DNA from: UBA1930 sp943368475
GTDB taxonomy: Bacteria; Bacteroidota; Bacteroidia; Chitinophagales; Chitinophagaceae
Length of the DNA: 64,000 bases
Reading direction: 5' to 3'
NCBI GenBank assembly: GCA_943368475.1
Contig: CALRLF020000004.1
Location: 1-64,000 of the forward strand
The notes beneath the pieces are model-generated. The model had not been told where the DNA came from and searched no databases. It saw only the letters and a list, made by a program, of their open reading frames with translations. The translations under genes were made by a program, and so were the position numbers. Positions 18,210-25,423 of the stretch are shown here, in pieces. Position 1 is the first letter of the stretch, and each line of letters starts with the position of its first letter.

Positions 18210-18310
18210 GTTTATTTTCTAATACTTAAAAAAAATAATTTTCTGTTGGTTGAAAAGATGCAGTACAAGGGTGTGACGCAACAGGTGTAACATTAATGTT
18301 CTACAGCTGG

Positions 18311-19252
18311 TTACAAAAAACTTCTGGTTTCATAATACTTGCTTACCAATGCCAATAATTTATCTTGGTTTAAATGAGTTGCAATGGCACCATTTACTTG
18401 TAAAATTTCGGCACTTAGCGTGTGTGCTACTTTAAGGCTATCCTCATCGTCTAACCCCAAATATTTAGCCAATACCCAACCGCTTAAACTTCCATCGCCA
18501 GCACCTGTAACATCACGAATATCTGCAACTTCTGGGGCTGCCAAACTATAAGTATTGTCTTTTGTAAATAACATAGAACCTTTTTTACCACGATGTAGCC
18601 AAATTTTTTCTACACCGCGACTTAAAATTTCCTGAGCATTTTCTTCAATGGTTTTTCCGCCATTGCTACACATTGCTGGTAACTCATCCTCGTTGGGTGT
18701 AACCATGTTTACACCTTGCAAATTCATTTTTGCAAACTTTTGAGCAGGAGGTACCGAAACAGGTTCTATAATAAAAGGAATATTTTTTCTTTGGCAAAAC
18801 TGTGCCAACCAAGCAACTGTATCTGTATTAATATTGGCATCGGCAATGATCGTAAATGCTGATGCAAGCAGTGTTTCGTGTTGTTGTAAGTGTTGTGGTG
18901 TAATACTTTCTAACGATGTATTGGTTAGTAATGCTGTAAATAAAGAACGGTCGTAATTTAAAATACCTGTGTATTTACCTGTTAATGAATTATTGGTTAT
19001 TGCAGCATCTAACTGAATATTTACATAACCACAAATGGTTTTTAACCAATCGCCTTCTCCATCGTTTCCAAACACACTGATTAACTGAATTGGCACACCC
19101 AGTAGTGCTAATTGGTGAGCAATATTTCGGGCAACGCCACCTGCACTTCTATGTACTGTTGCATCGTTGGTGGTGGCCATAAGCATGGGATGATTGGCTG
19201 CATACAATTCATCTACTAGGGCTGCACCAATACAAATAACAGGTTTATTCAT
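18311..19252 (-). CDS. psuK: PfkB-family kinase, probably pseudouridine kinase
   Basis: 313-residue ribokinase-family protein. It shows the PfkB signatures: the early Gly-rich segment RSAGGVARNIAHQLALLGVP, and the late anion-hole motif VTGAGDGSLSG with the catalytic Asp. The substrate is assigned from the adjacent psuG: pseudouridine to pseudouridine-5'-phosphate. Ribokinase-like activity on another nucleoside is possible. It is the first gene of the two-gene unit. Confidence 0.88.
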   Translation of the reverse strand: MNKPVICIGAALVDELYAANHPMLMATTNDATVHRSAGGVARNIAHQLALLGVPIQLISVFGNDGEGDWLKTICGYVNIQLDAAITNNSLTGKYTGILNYDRSLFTALLTNTSLESITPQHLQQHETLLASAFTIIADANINTDTVAWLAQFCQRKNIPFIIEPVSVPPAQKFAKMNLQGVNMVTPNEDELPAMCSNGGKTIEENAQEILSRGVEKIWLHRGKKGSMLFTKDNTYSLAAPEVADIRDVTGAGDGSLSGWVLAKYLGLDDEDSLKVAHTLSAEILQVNGAIATHLNQDKLLALVSKYYETRSFL

Positions 19253-19257
19253 AACGG

Positions 19258-19265
19258 CAAATGTA
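19258..19265 (-). promoter_or_regulatory. -7 box of psuK
   Basis: On the minus strand TACATTTG is a perfect TAnnTTTG box, five bases before the ATG at 19252. This implies a leaderless or nearly leaderless transcript. Confidence 0.5.
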
Positions 19266-19362
19266 CCATTTGCTTATGAGCCTTAAAAGTAAAACCATGT
19301 TTTTATTAATATTTTTAATAGTTGCATGTGTTTGTTTACGATTATATTTTATTTTTAACTAC

Positions 19363-22332
19363 ATGAGGGCTTTTTTAATTGTTTTATTGACTAGTATTTT
19401 TTGCGAAAACAATATGTTTTCGCAAAACTTAAATTTTACCAATATCAATGCCGATATGGGATTGCCCTCTAACGAATGCTACAGAATTGCACAAGATAAA
19501 AAAGGATATATATGGGTTTCTACAGAGGTTGGCTTGGCAAAATATAATTCGAAGGGCTTTGAGCTTTTTGATAAGTCTAAAGGAATGCCAGGAAATAATA
19601 TTTATGCATTAGATGTTGACAGTTTGGGAAGAATTTGGTTTGCAACGGGAGACAGCTATATTGGATATATAATGGATGATAAAGTAATTGTGTTAAGTGG
19701 AATAGATTTTTATAGTGATACAAGAATTGTAGGAGACGTTATTTATAAAATTAAATATAATCAGATAAACAAGAGCCTTTTAGTTTCATTCCACCATCAA
19801 AGTGTTGAAATAATTGAAAACGGAGGTAAATATTACTCTAAAGAAATTGATGCTTCGAAAGCCCCCAAAGATTTTAAAATAATTAAGAATAGAAGTGTTT
19901 TTTACACAGCTAACTTATTCTATAACGCTCGACGCTACCTAAAAAATAATTTACCTATTCATTTACATGTAGATGAAAAAGATTCTTTGTTGTTACCAAT
20001 TAAGCCAACTTCTTCATTCTTCACAGAAACCTTTACTTCAACAATAAGCGACAGTTTTTATATCTTAAGTATTCTTAATAAAGTCATAATACTAAGTAAA
20101 AAAAATAAACTTATAAATACCATAACACTCCCTTCACAGATTCAAGGTGTTTATGGTGATAGTGAAGGAAATCTGTGGGTTGGTTGCAAAAAAGAAGGAT
20201 TATTTTTTTATAAGAAAGGCCAATTTGGAATCAATCCAACTCGATTTTTGGAAGGTTTAAGTGTTAATAATATTTTCGAAGATGATGGAAAATCAATATG
20301 GGTTACATCGCTAGAAAAGGGCATCTATTACTCTTCTAATCTTAATATTTCTATTCTTAAAACGAAATATAATTCTAATGAAAAAATAAATTTTTGTAAA
20401 GTAGTGAATGACAAGTTGTGGCTTAACGGCGAGACAAATCCTTTAGTAATAATTGGAGGAGATACTATTATTTTTCATCAATTAGGTGAAGAAAAAAAAC
20501 CACAAATTACTGATGTAGCTTTTTTTAAAAACGAATATTATGTAAGCACATCTTTAGGAATTTATAAAATCGATTATAGATTGAAGAAAGTAACTAGTTT
20601 ATCGATTCTCTCTAATAAAAAGTTAGGAGGTTTCGGATTCTTAAAAATAAAGAATGAAAGTCTATTTATGTTTAATAATGTCTTTCTTTATGAAATTAGA
20701 ACTAATAAAATAAACTATATTGAGTTGTTTAATCAGTATCAAAAAATAAAGCATGCAGTAATATTAAAGTCGAAAAAAATTCTTTTTTGTAATAAAAATG
20801 GGCTATTTACAATTACAAAAGAAGCATCAAGAAAAATTAATCCTGTTTTAGAATCAAATAAATTTTCAATAAGAAAAATTTATTGTGATATGTACAACAA
20901 TTTTTGGTTGATGGGAATTGGTGATACTTTAAATATTTTGGGAGAAAACTTAAAGTACAAAAGTAAAATTGTGCTAAAGAATAAAGATATTAGTTATAAA
21001 AATATTTTGCAGGTTGATTCTTTTGTTTACTTTATTTGTACTAACAAGGGGTTGGTTTTGTTAACTTTTTCTGATACCTCATTTAAAATTAAAAAAGTCG
21101 ATTATTTTGATGCTGTAAACGGGTTACTTTCTAATGATATTTTCGATATAGTCTTTTTCGACAATAATTATTATGTAAGCACAAGCAATGGCTTATGTAT
21201 GTTTAAAAATATTGAGTCTTTAAAGCATCATCAACCCCCGAATACTATAATTAGTGCTGTTAATATAAATGACAGCTTAGTTAGAATTGAGAAAAACAAA
21301 AGTTTTTCTTATAAACAAAACAACGTAACTTTTCAAGTAGATGCATTAACCTATAAAAAAATTACGCAGAAAGGTTTCTTTTTTAAATACAAACTAGAAG
21401 GGTTTGACGAAAACTTTAAATTAGCCTCAAGCAATATTATAACCTATAATAATTTACCACCAGGCAATTATAAATTTATTGCGAAGGCTTTTTACGACAA
21501 TGATACTGAAGATCAAACCCCAGCCGAACTTTCATTTACAATAAAACCTGCATTTTGGCAAACCTGGTGGGGATTACTCTTTTTGTTTTGTTTAGGTGCA
21601 TTTGTTGTTTTACTATTTATTCAATGGCGAATTAAGAAGGTTAAAAAACAAGAAGCCGAAAAGAATGAAATAAACAAAACAATTGCTGAGTATAGGTTTA
21701 CGGCATTAAAGGCACAAATGAATCCACATTTTGTATTCAACAGCATTAATGTAATTCAAAATTTAATTTTAGAAAAAGACAAAACAGAAGCTTACAATTC
21801 TTTAGGTAAGTTCTCACGATTAATTCGATCTATTTTAAACCAATCTGATTCTGTTTATGCAACGATAGAAGAAGAAATTACTTTAATCGATTTATTTGTA
21901 GAGCTTAACCAGTTAAGGGTTCAGCATTCATTTACTTTTAAAAAAGAAATTCAACCCGAAACATTGGTATATTCTATACCCAGTTTAATCATTCAGCCTT
22001 TTATTGAAAATGCTATATGGCATGGTATTTTATCTTATAAAGGAGAAAAGAAAGGAGAAATTATTCTCAGAATTTTTTCCAACCTGAAAAATGTGTTGAC
22101 TATTGAAATTCAAGATAATGGTGTGGGCAGGAAAGCTACAGAAATAAAAAAATCAGCTTCGTCAATTTATAAATCAAAAGGGATTAACTTAATAAAAGAA
22201 AGATTAAATGCTTATAAAGCAATAAATAAAAACTGTTTAGCAGAGTTAGATATTATAGATTTAGAAGAAAATGGAACACCGTTAGGTACGTTAGTTAAAT
22301 TAAAAATTTCAGTAGCCGATGAAAAAGAATAA
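19363..22332 (+). CDS. Sensor histidine kinase with periplasmic propeller (LytS-type kinase domain)
   Basis: About 989 residues from the ATG at 19363, chosen because it begins a signal-like segment MRAFLIVLLTSIFCENNMFSQ; the frame is open further upstream to 19261. The periplasmic part is made of two-component-propeller repeats (for example GYIWVSTEVGLAKYN) followed by a Y_Y_Y domain ending in LPPGNYKFIAKAFY. One transmembrane helix (WWGLLFLFCLGAFVVLLFI) leads to a LytS/YehU-type kinase domain with LKAQMNPHFVFNSINVIQNL (phospho-His) and ATPase boxes QPFIENAIWHG and DNGVGRKA. It overlaps the response regulator gene by 14 bases. The ligand is unknown. Confidence 0.92.
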   Translation: MRAFLIVLLTSIFCENNMFSQNLNFTNINADMGLPSNECYRIAQDKKGYIWVSTEVGLAKYNSKGFELFDKSKGMPGNNIYALDVDSLGRIWFATGDSYIGYIMDDKVIVLSGIDFYSDTRIVGDVIYKIKYNQINKSLLVSFHHQSVEIIENGGKYYSKEIDASKAPKDFKIIKNRSVFYTANLFYNARRYLKNNLPIHLHVDEKDSLLLPIKPTSSFFTETFTSTISDSFYILSILNKVIILSKKNKLINTITLPSQIQGVYGDSEGNLWVGCKKEGLFFYKKGQFGINPTRFLEGLSVNNIFEDDGKSIWVTSLEKGIYYSSNLNISILKTKYNSNEKINFCKVVNDKLWLNGETNPLVIIGGDTIIFHQLGEEKKPQITDVAFFKNEYYVSTSLGIYKIDYRLKKVTSLSILSNKKLGGFGFLKIKNESLFMFNNVFLYEIRTNKINYIELFNQYQKIKHAVILKSKKILFCNKNGLFTITKEASRKINPVLESNKFSIRKIYCDMYNNFWLMGIGDTLNILGENLKYKSKIVLKNKDISYKNILQVDSFVYFICTNKGLVLLTFSDTSFKIKKVDYFDAVNGLLSNDIFDIVFFDNNYYVSTSNGLCMFKNIESLKHHQPPNTIISAVNINDSLVRIEKNKSFSYKQNNVTFQVDALTYKKITQKGFFFKYKLEGFDENFKLASSNIITYNNLPPGNYKFIAKAFYDNDTEDQTPAELSFTIKPAFWQTWWGLLFLFCLGAFVVLLFIQWRIKKVKKQEAEKNEINKTIAEYRFTALKAQMNPHFVFNSINVIQNLILEKDKTEAYNSLGKFSRLIRSILNQSDSVYATIEEEITLIDLFVELNQLRVQHSFTFKKEIQPETLVYSIPSLIIQPFIENAIWHGILSYKGEKKGEIILRIFSNLKNVLTIEIQDNGVGRKATEIKKSASSIYKSKGINLIKERLNAYKAINKNCLAELDIIDLEENGTPLGTLVKLKISVADEKE

Positions 22333-23092
22333 CGACATCGTTAAAATATTAATAGTAGATGATGAAGCAGCAGGAAGAGGAATTTTAACTAAGCTGCTGC
22401 CAGAAGTTTTATCGACCCCGATTGTTTTAAAGGAAGCCTGTAGTGTAGCAGAGGCTCTAACTATTTTGCAGGCAAGCAAAATTGATATTTTGTTTTTAGA
22501 TGTTCAAATGCCCGAGCAAAACGGCTTCGATTTACTTCGTCAAACCAATGAAATTGATTTTGAAACAATATTTGTTACTGGCTTCGATAAATATGCTGTT
22601 CATGCTTTTCGTTTTAATGCACTAGATTATCTTTTAAAACCTGTAGATATCGAAGAACTTAAATTGGCAGTAACAAAAGCAGTTAAACGGATCAACGAAA
22701 AGAAAAATAGTGCAGAACATATTAAACATCTATTACCCGCAGTTGGAGATATTAGTTACGATAAAAAAATTGCTATACACATAACCGATAAAGTTGTTTT
22801 TATCGAAATTAATAGCGTTAGTCATATTCAGGCTTCTGATAATTATTCTGAATTAATTACTTGTAAAAACGAAAAGTTTATTACGCCTAGATTATTAAAA
22901 GAGTTTGAAGTTTACTTGGAGTATCTGCCTGCTTTTATACGAATTAGCAGAAGCGTAATTATTAATGCAAAATGCATTAAATCCTACTCAAAAGATTTCC
23001 CATGTATAATTGAAATGCAAACAGGTGTTAGCTTTGAAATAAGCCGACGTAAAAAAGCCGATGTATTAAAAATACTTGAACAGCTAGCTTAA
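22319..23092 (+). CDS. LytTR-family response regulator
   Basis: 257 residues. An N-terminal receiver domain has the acidic pocket DDEAAG, the phospho-acceptor Asp in FLDVQMPEQNG, and a Lys in LLKPVDIEE. A C-terminal LytTR DNA-binding domain (about 150-257) contains HIQASDNYSELIT and FIRISRSVIINAKCI. The start overlaps the end of the kinase gene, so the pair is translationally coupled and works as one two-component system. Its targets cannot be read here. Confidence 0.94.
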   Translation: MKKNNDIVKILIVDDEAAGRGILTKLLPEVLSTPIVLKEACSVAEALTILQASKIDILFLDVQMPEQNGFDLLRQTNEIDFETIFVTGFDKYAVHAFRFNALDYLLKPVDIEELKLAVTKAVKRINEKKNSAEHIKHLLPAVGDISYDKKIAIHITDKVVFIEINSVSHIQASDNYSELITCKNEKFITPRLLKEFEVYLEYLPAFIRISRSVIINAKCIKSYSKDFPCIIEMQTGVSFEISRRKKADVLKILEQLA

Positions 23093-23448
23093 ATATGTGC
23101 CAAAAATTGAGTAAACGGTAACAATTATGTCAAATTATCTACGGTATTTTGTATTGTTCTTTTAAATACAAGTAAACACTTCAAAATAAAACAAGGCAGT
23201 TACTTTCTCAATAAATTGTGCTTTCCTGTGGGGGGTTTAGTACAAGAGAAAAACGGTTATTATTAACCGTTTTTCTCCTGCCTTGATTTTTCTCTTCTAT
23301 CGTTTTAATAATCATCTTCTTATTTCATTTAAACATCTTCGTTAATAAATTCAAAAATTATTGGGTTAACCGGTAGTAAAATATTATTGCACAGTATTTG
23401 AATTACTATAATTTGAACATACTTTTAGTAACCTTTAAAAATGATTGT
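23093..23448. other. Intergenic region with a terminator, before the DUF4476 gene
   Basis: Apart from the perfect hairpin at 23246-23277 I see no gene or clear promoter in this stretch. An in-frame upstream extension of the next gene to 23398 is not credible as coding. Confidence 0.5.
23246..23277 (+). terminator. Intrinsic terminator, perfect 14-bp stem
   Basis: GAGAAAAACGGTTA (23246-23259) pairs fully with TAACCGTTTTTCTC (23264-23277) around a 4-base loop. The T run is inside the stem arm, so it can act on both strands. It follows the kinase/regulator pair. Confidence 0.75.
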
Positions 23449-24147
23449 ATGAAAAGAACAATACTACTTGCATTGACTTTATTATTTGCTCACTTATCGT
23501 TTGCACAACGAAATGCCGACTTAACAATTAGTACAACAGGCTCAAGTAATTTAAAAATTAAATTGAATGGAAAAAGAATTAGCTTAAAAGATAGGGCTGT
23601 AACTTTTGAAAATATGCAGCCCGGTACCTATACTTTGTCTATTTATCAATGGCAAAAAAAGCAAACTCGAAATTATGAATATGTAGAAGTCTTTAATAAT
23701 ACTGTAAATCTTACAGCAGGAAAACACATTGAAGTAACTGTTTTACGTTTTGGAAAAGTTGTTTGGGATGAAGGTTTTTTAAGTGACGACGAGTGGAACG
23801 ACGGCTATGGTTCTGGTCCAATTGGAGGAACGGGTAATAATGGTGGTTATGGTGCACAACAGCCTGTAACAGAAGCACAGTTTAAGGAAATTAAAACTGC
23901 AATTAATAGAGCATTTAGCGATGGCGATAAACTGGTTGCAGCAAAAGCAATTATGAAAAATAATTGGTTTACTGTAAATCAAATAAAAGAACTGGCAAAG
24001 CTGTTTTTTTATGACGATAAAAAATTACAATTTCTAAAGGAAGCCTATAATAATTGTACAGAAAAAGGCAGTTATTTTACGCTAGCAGATTTACTTTTTT
24101 ACGACTCTGCTAAAAACGATTTGATGAAATGGCTAGGAGAAAGATAA
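23449..24147 (+). CDS. Secreted DUF4476 protein
   Basis: About 232 residues from the ATG at 23449, which opens a signal peptide (MKRTILLALTLLFAHLSFAQ). Residues about 20-105 look like a small beta-sandwich. A Gly-rich linker follows (DGYGSGPIGGTGNNGG), then the DUF4476 domain (about 140-232) with AIMKNNWFTVNQIKELAKLF and the closing DLMKWLG. The family is found in Bacteroidota and many animals; its role is unknown. It is a single gene closed by its own terminator. Confidence 0.82.
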   Translation: MKRTILLALTLLFAHLSFAQRNADLTISTTGSSNLKIKLNGKRISLKDRAVTFENMQPGTYTLSIYQWQKKQTRNYEYVEVFNNTVNLTAGKHIEVTVLRFGKVVWDEGFLSDDEWNDGYGSGPIGGTGNNGGYGAQQPVTEAQFKEIKTAINRAFSDGDKLVAAKAIMKNNWFTVNQIKELAKLFFYDDKKLQFLKEAYNNCTEKGSYFTLADLLFYDSAKNDLMKWLGER

Positions 24148-24154
24148 ATTTTAG

Positions 24155-24180
24155 AGAGGTTGTTTGTACAACCTCTTTTT
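24155..24180 (+). terminator. Intrinsic terminator after the DUF4476 gene
   Basis: AGAGGTTGT (24155-24163) pairs with ACAACCTCT (24168-24176) around TTGT and is followed by a run of seven T. Confidence 0.85.
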
Positions 24181-24555
24181 TTATTCCTCTTTTCTTCTCA
24201 CTATCAAATACCAATTTTCTCCTAATGGCAAATAGCCAAATTCATAACAGAAAAAATAGGTTTGTTCTTTTTTGTTTTTATAGGTGTGTGTATGATACTT
24301 AAACACAAAACCTTTTTGAACCAACTTGTCGTGTGTGGTTTTTGCCATTTCTTCTGTTTCGGGTAAAACGGATTCTAATATTTTTCTGTTTTTTATTAGG
24401 CTGTTGTTTATGTTTTTAACATAATCGCTGGTTTTATCTTTTGCTTTTTGCAAATTATTGTAGTTGCTACGGCAATAATCATCGCAAAATTTCTTATCAA
24501 CCCTTCCTTTTATTGTTTTACCACACGATAAACATTGTTTTTTTTCTGTTTCCAT
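24181..24555 (-). CDS. Small protein with N-terminal zinc ribbon
   Basis: 124 residues. The N-terminus holds CLSCGKTIKGRVDKKFCDDYC, a CxxC/CxxxC treble-clef-like metal motif (residues about 8-28). A charged helix with coiled-coil character follows. The C-terminal part (about 80-124) is a compact aromatic-rich segment ending in YLPLGENWYLIVRR. I do not recognise a characterised function; similar Zn-ribbon proteins are widespread in this phylum. It is a single gene, divergent from ssb. Confidence 0.7.
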   Translation of the reverse strand: METEKKQCLSCGKTIKGRVDKKFCDDYCRSNYNNLQKAKDKTSDYVKNINNSLIKNRKILESVLPETEEMAKTTHDKLVQKGFVFKYHTHTYKNKKEQTYFFCYEFGYLPLGENWYLIVRRKEE

Positions 24556-24641
24556 AAAAATTAATTGAAGTAAAAATTATAAGAAAATCAATGGTTAAAT
24601 ATCTACTTATCAGCTCATTTATAGAATAAATATAATGCATT

Positions 24642-24691
24642 TATCCGTATTTAATCGGATATATACGGATATCATCGAGAGTAAACGGATA
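24642..24691. promoter_or_regulatory. Cluster of ACGGATA half-sites upstream of ssb
   Basis: TATCCGTAT (24642-24650) and ATACGGATA (24663-24671) form a perfect 9-base inverted repeat, and a third copy AACGGATA is at 24684-24691. Centres are about 21 and 20 bases apart, two helical turns each. It lies in the divergent gap between the Zn-ribbon gene and ssb. It looks like an operator array; the binding protein is unknown. Confidence 0.45.
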
Positions 24692-24825
24692 AACTCCGAC
24701 TAACGGTTTTTGGCAATAGCATCTTTGCCCTGTCAAACAATAACTGGTAAGACGTCACCATAAAATGTTTGATTGAAATAAATTAAAAACCGTTCTGAAA
24801 ACGTAGGAACACAAATCTAAAAATC

Positions 24826-25170
24826 ATGTACGCATTAAAAAACAAAGTTCAGTTAATTGGCAACTTAGGTAATAATCCAGAAGTTAAAACCTTAGATGGC
24901 GGTAAAAAAATGGCTAAATTCAGTGTAGCCACCAACGAAACCTATAGAAACTCAAAAGGAGAAAAAGTAGTAGAAACGCAATGGCATAATTTAATAGCCT
25001 GGGGTAAAGTTGCAGAAATTGCAGAAAAATTTTTGCATAAAGGCACCGAAGTTGCTTTAGAAGGAAAATTAATTAACCGTAGTTATAACGATAAAGACGG
25101 TAACAAAAAATACATAACTGAAATACAGGTGAATGAGTTGTTGATGTTGGGCGAAAAAACCAAAGCATAA
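24826..25170 (+). CDS. ssb: Single-stranded DNA-binding protein (short form)
   Basis: 114-residue OB-fold protein. It has the family start KVQLIGNLGNNPEVK, FSVATNETYRN, and WHNLIAWGKVAEIAEKF. It ends in LMLGEKTKA directly after the OB fold, so it lacks the flexible linker and the acidic DDDIPF-like tip by which main SSBs recruit repair and replication proteins. It is therefore likely a secondary SSB of the cell. A possible weak -7 box (CATCTTTG) lies about 100 bases upstream. Confidence 0.92.
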   Translation: MYALKNKVQLIGNLGNNPEVKTLDGGKKMAKFSVATNETYRNSKGEKVVETQWHNLIAWGKVAEIAEKFLHKGTEVALEGKLINRSYNDKDGNKKYITEIQVNELLMLGEKTKA

Positions 25171-25174
25171 TTAT

Positions 25175-25412
25175 TTACCACATAGGAATATAGGAACAAA
25201 GAAAAAATAAAAAATCATTTCGTATTTCAACTCTGTGCCCTAAATGGCTATGTTGTATTAACTCACGGATGCAATGGATGTTCATGAAAATGAATTGAAG
25301 TTGCATCCTTTTCTATTTTAAACACATATAATCGTAGACACGTAGAAAGTTTTTACTAAAATATATTGACAATAGAAATAAAAACTATGTGCCTTAAATG
25401 CCTATGTGGTAA
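25175..25412. repeat. Noncoding element bounded by perfect 12-bp inverted repeats
   Basis: TTACCACATAGG (25175-25186) and CCTATGTGGTAA (25401-25412) are exact reverse complements at the two ends of a 238-base gap with no ORF. Near the middle (about 25229-25260) CTCTGTGCCCTAAATGGC resembles the right end (ACTATGTGCCTTAAATGCC, 25384-25402), so the element appears internally duplicated. A TTACCACA start is shared with the element at 48384. Confidence 0.7.
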
Positions 25413-25423
25413 TTTTATCTTTC

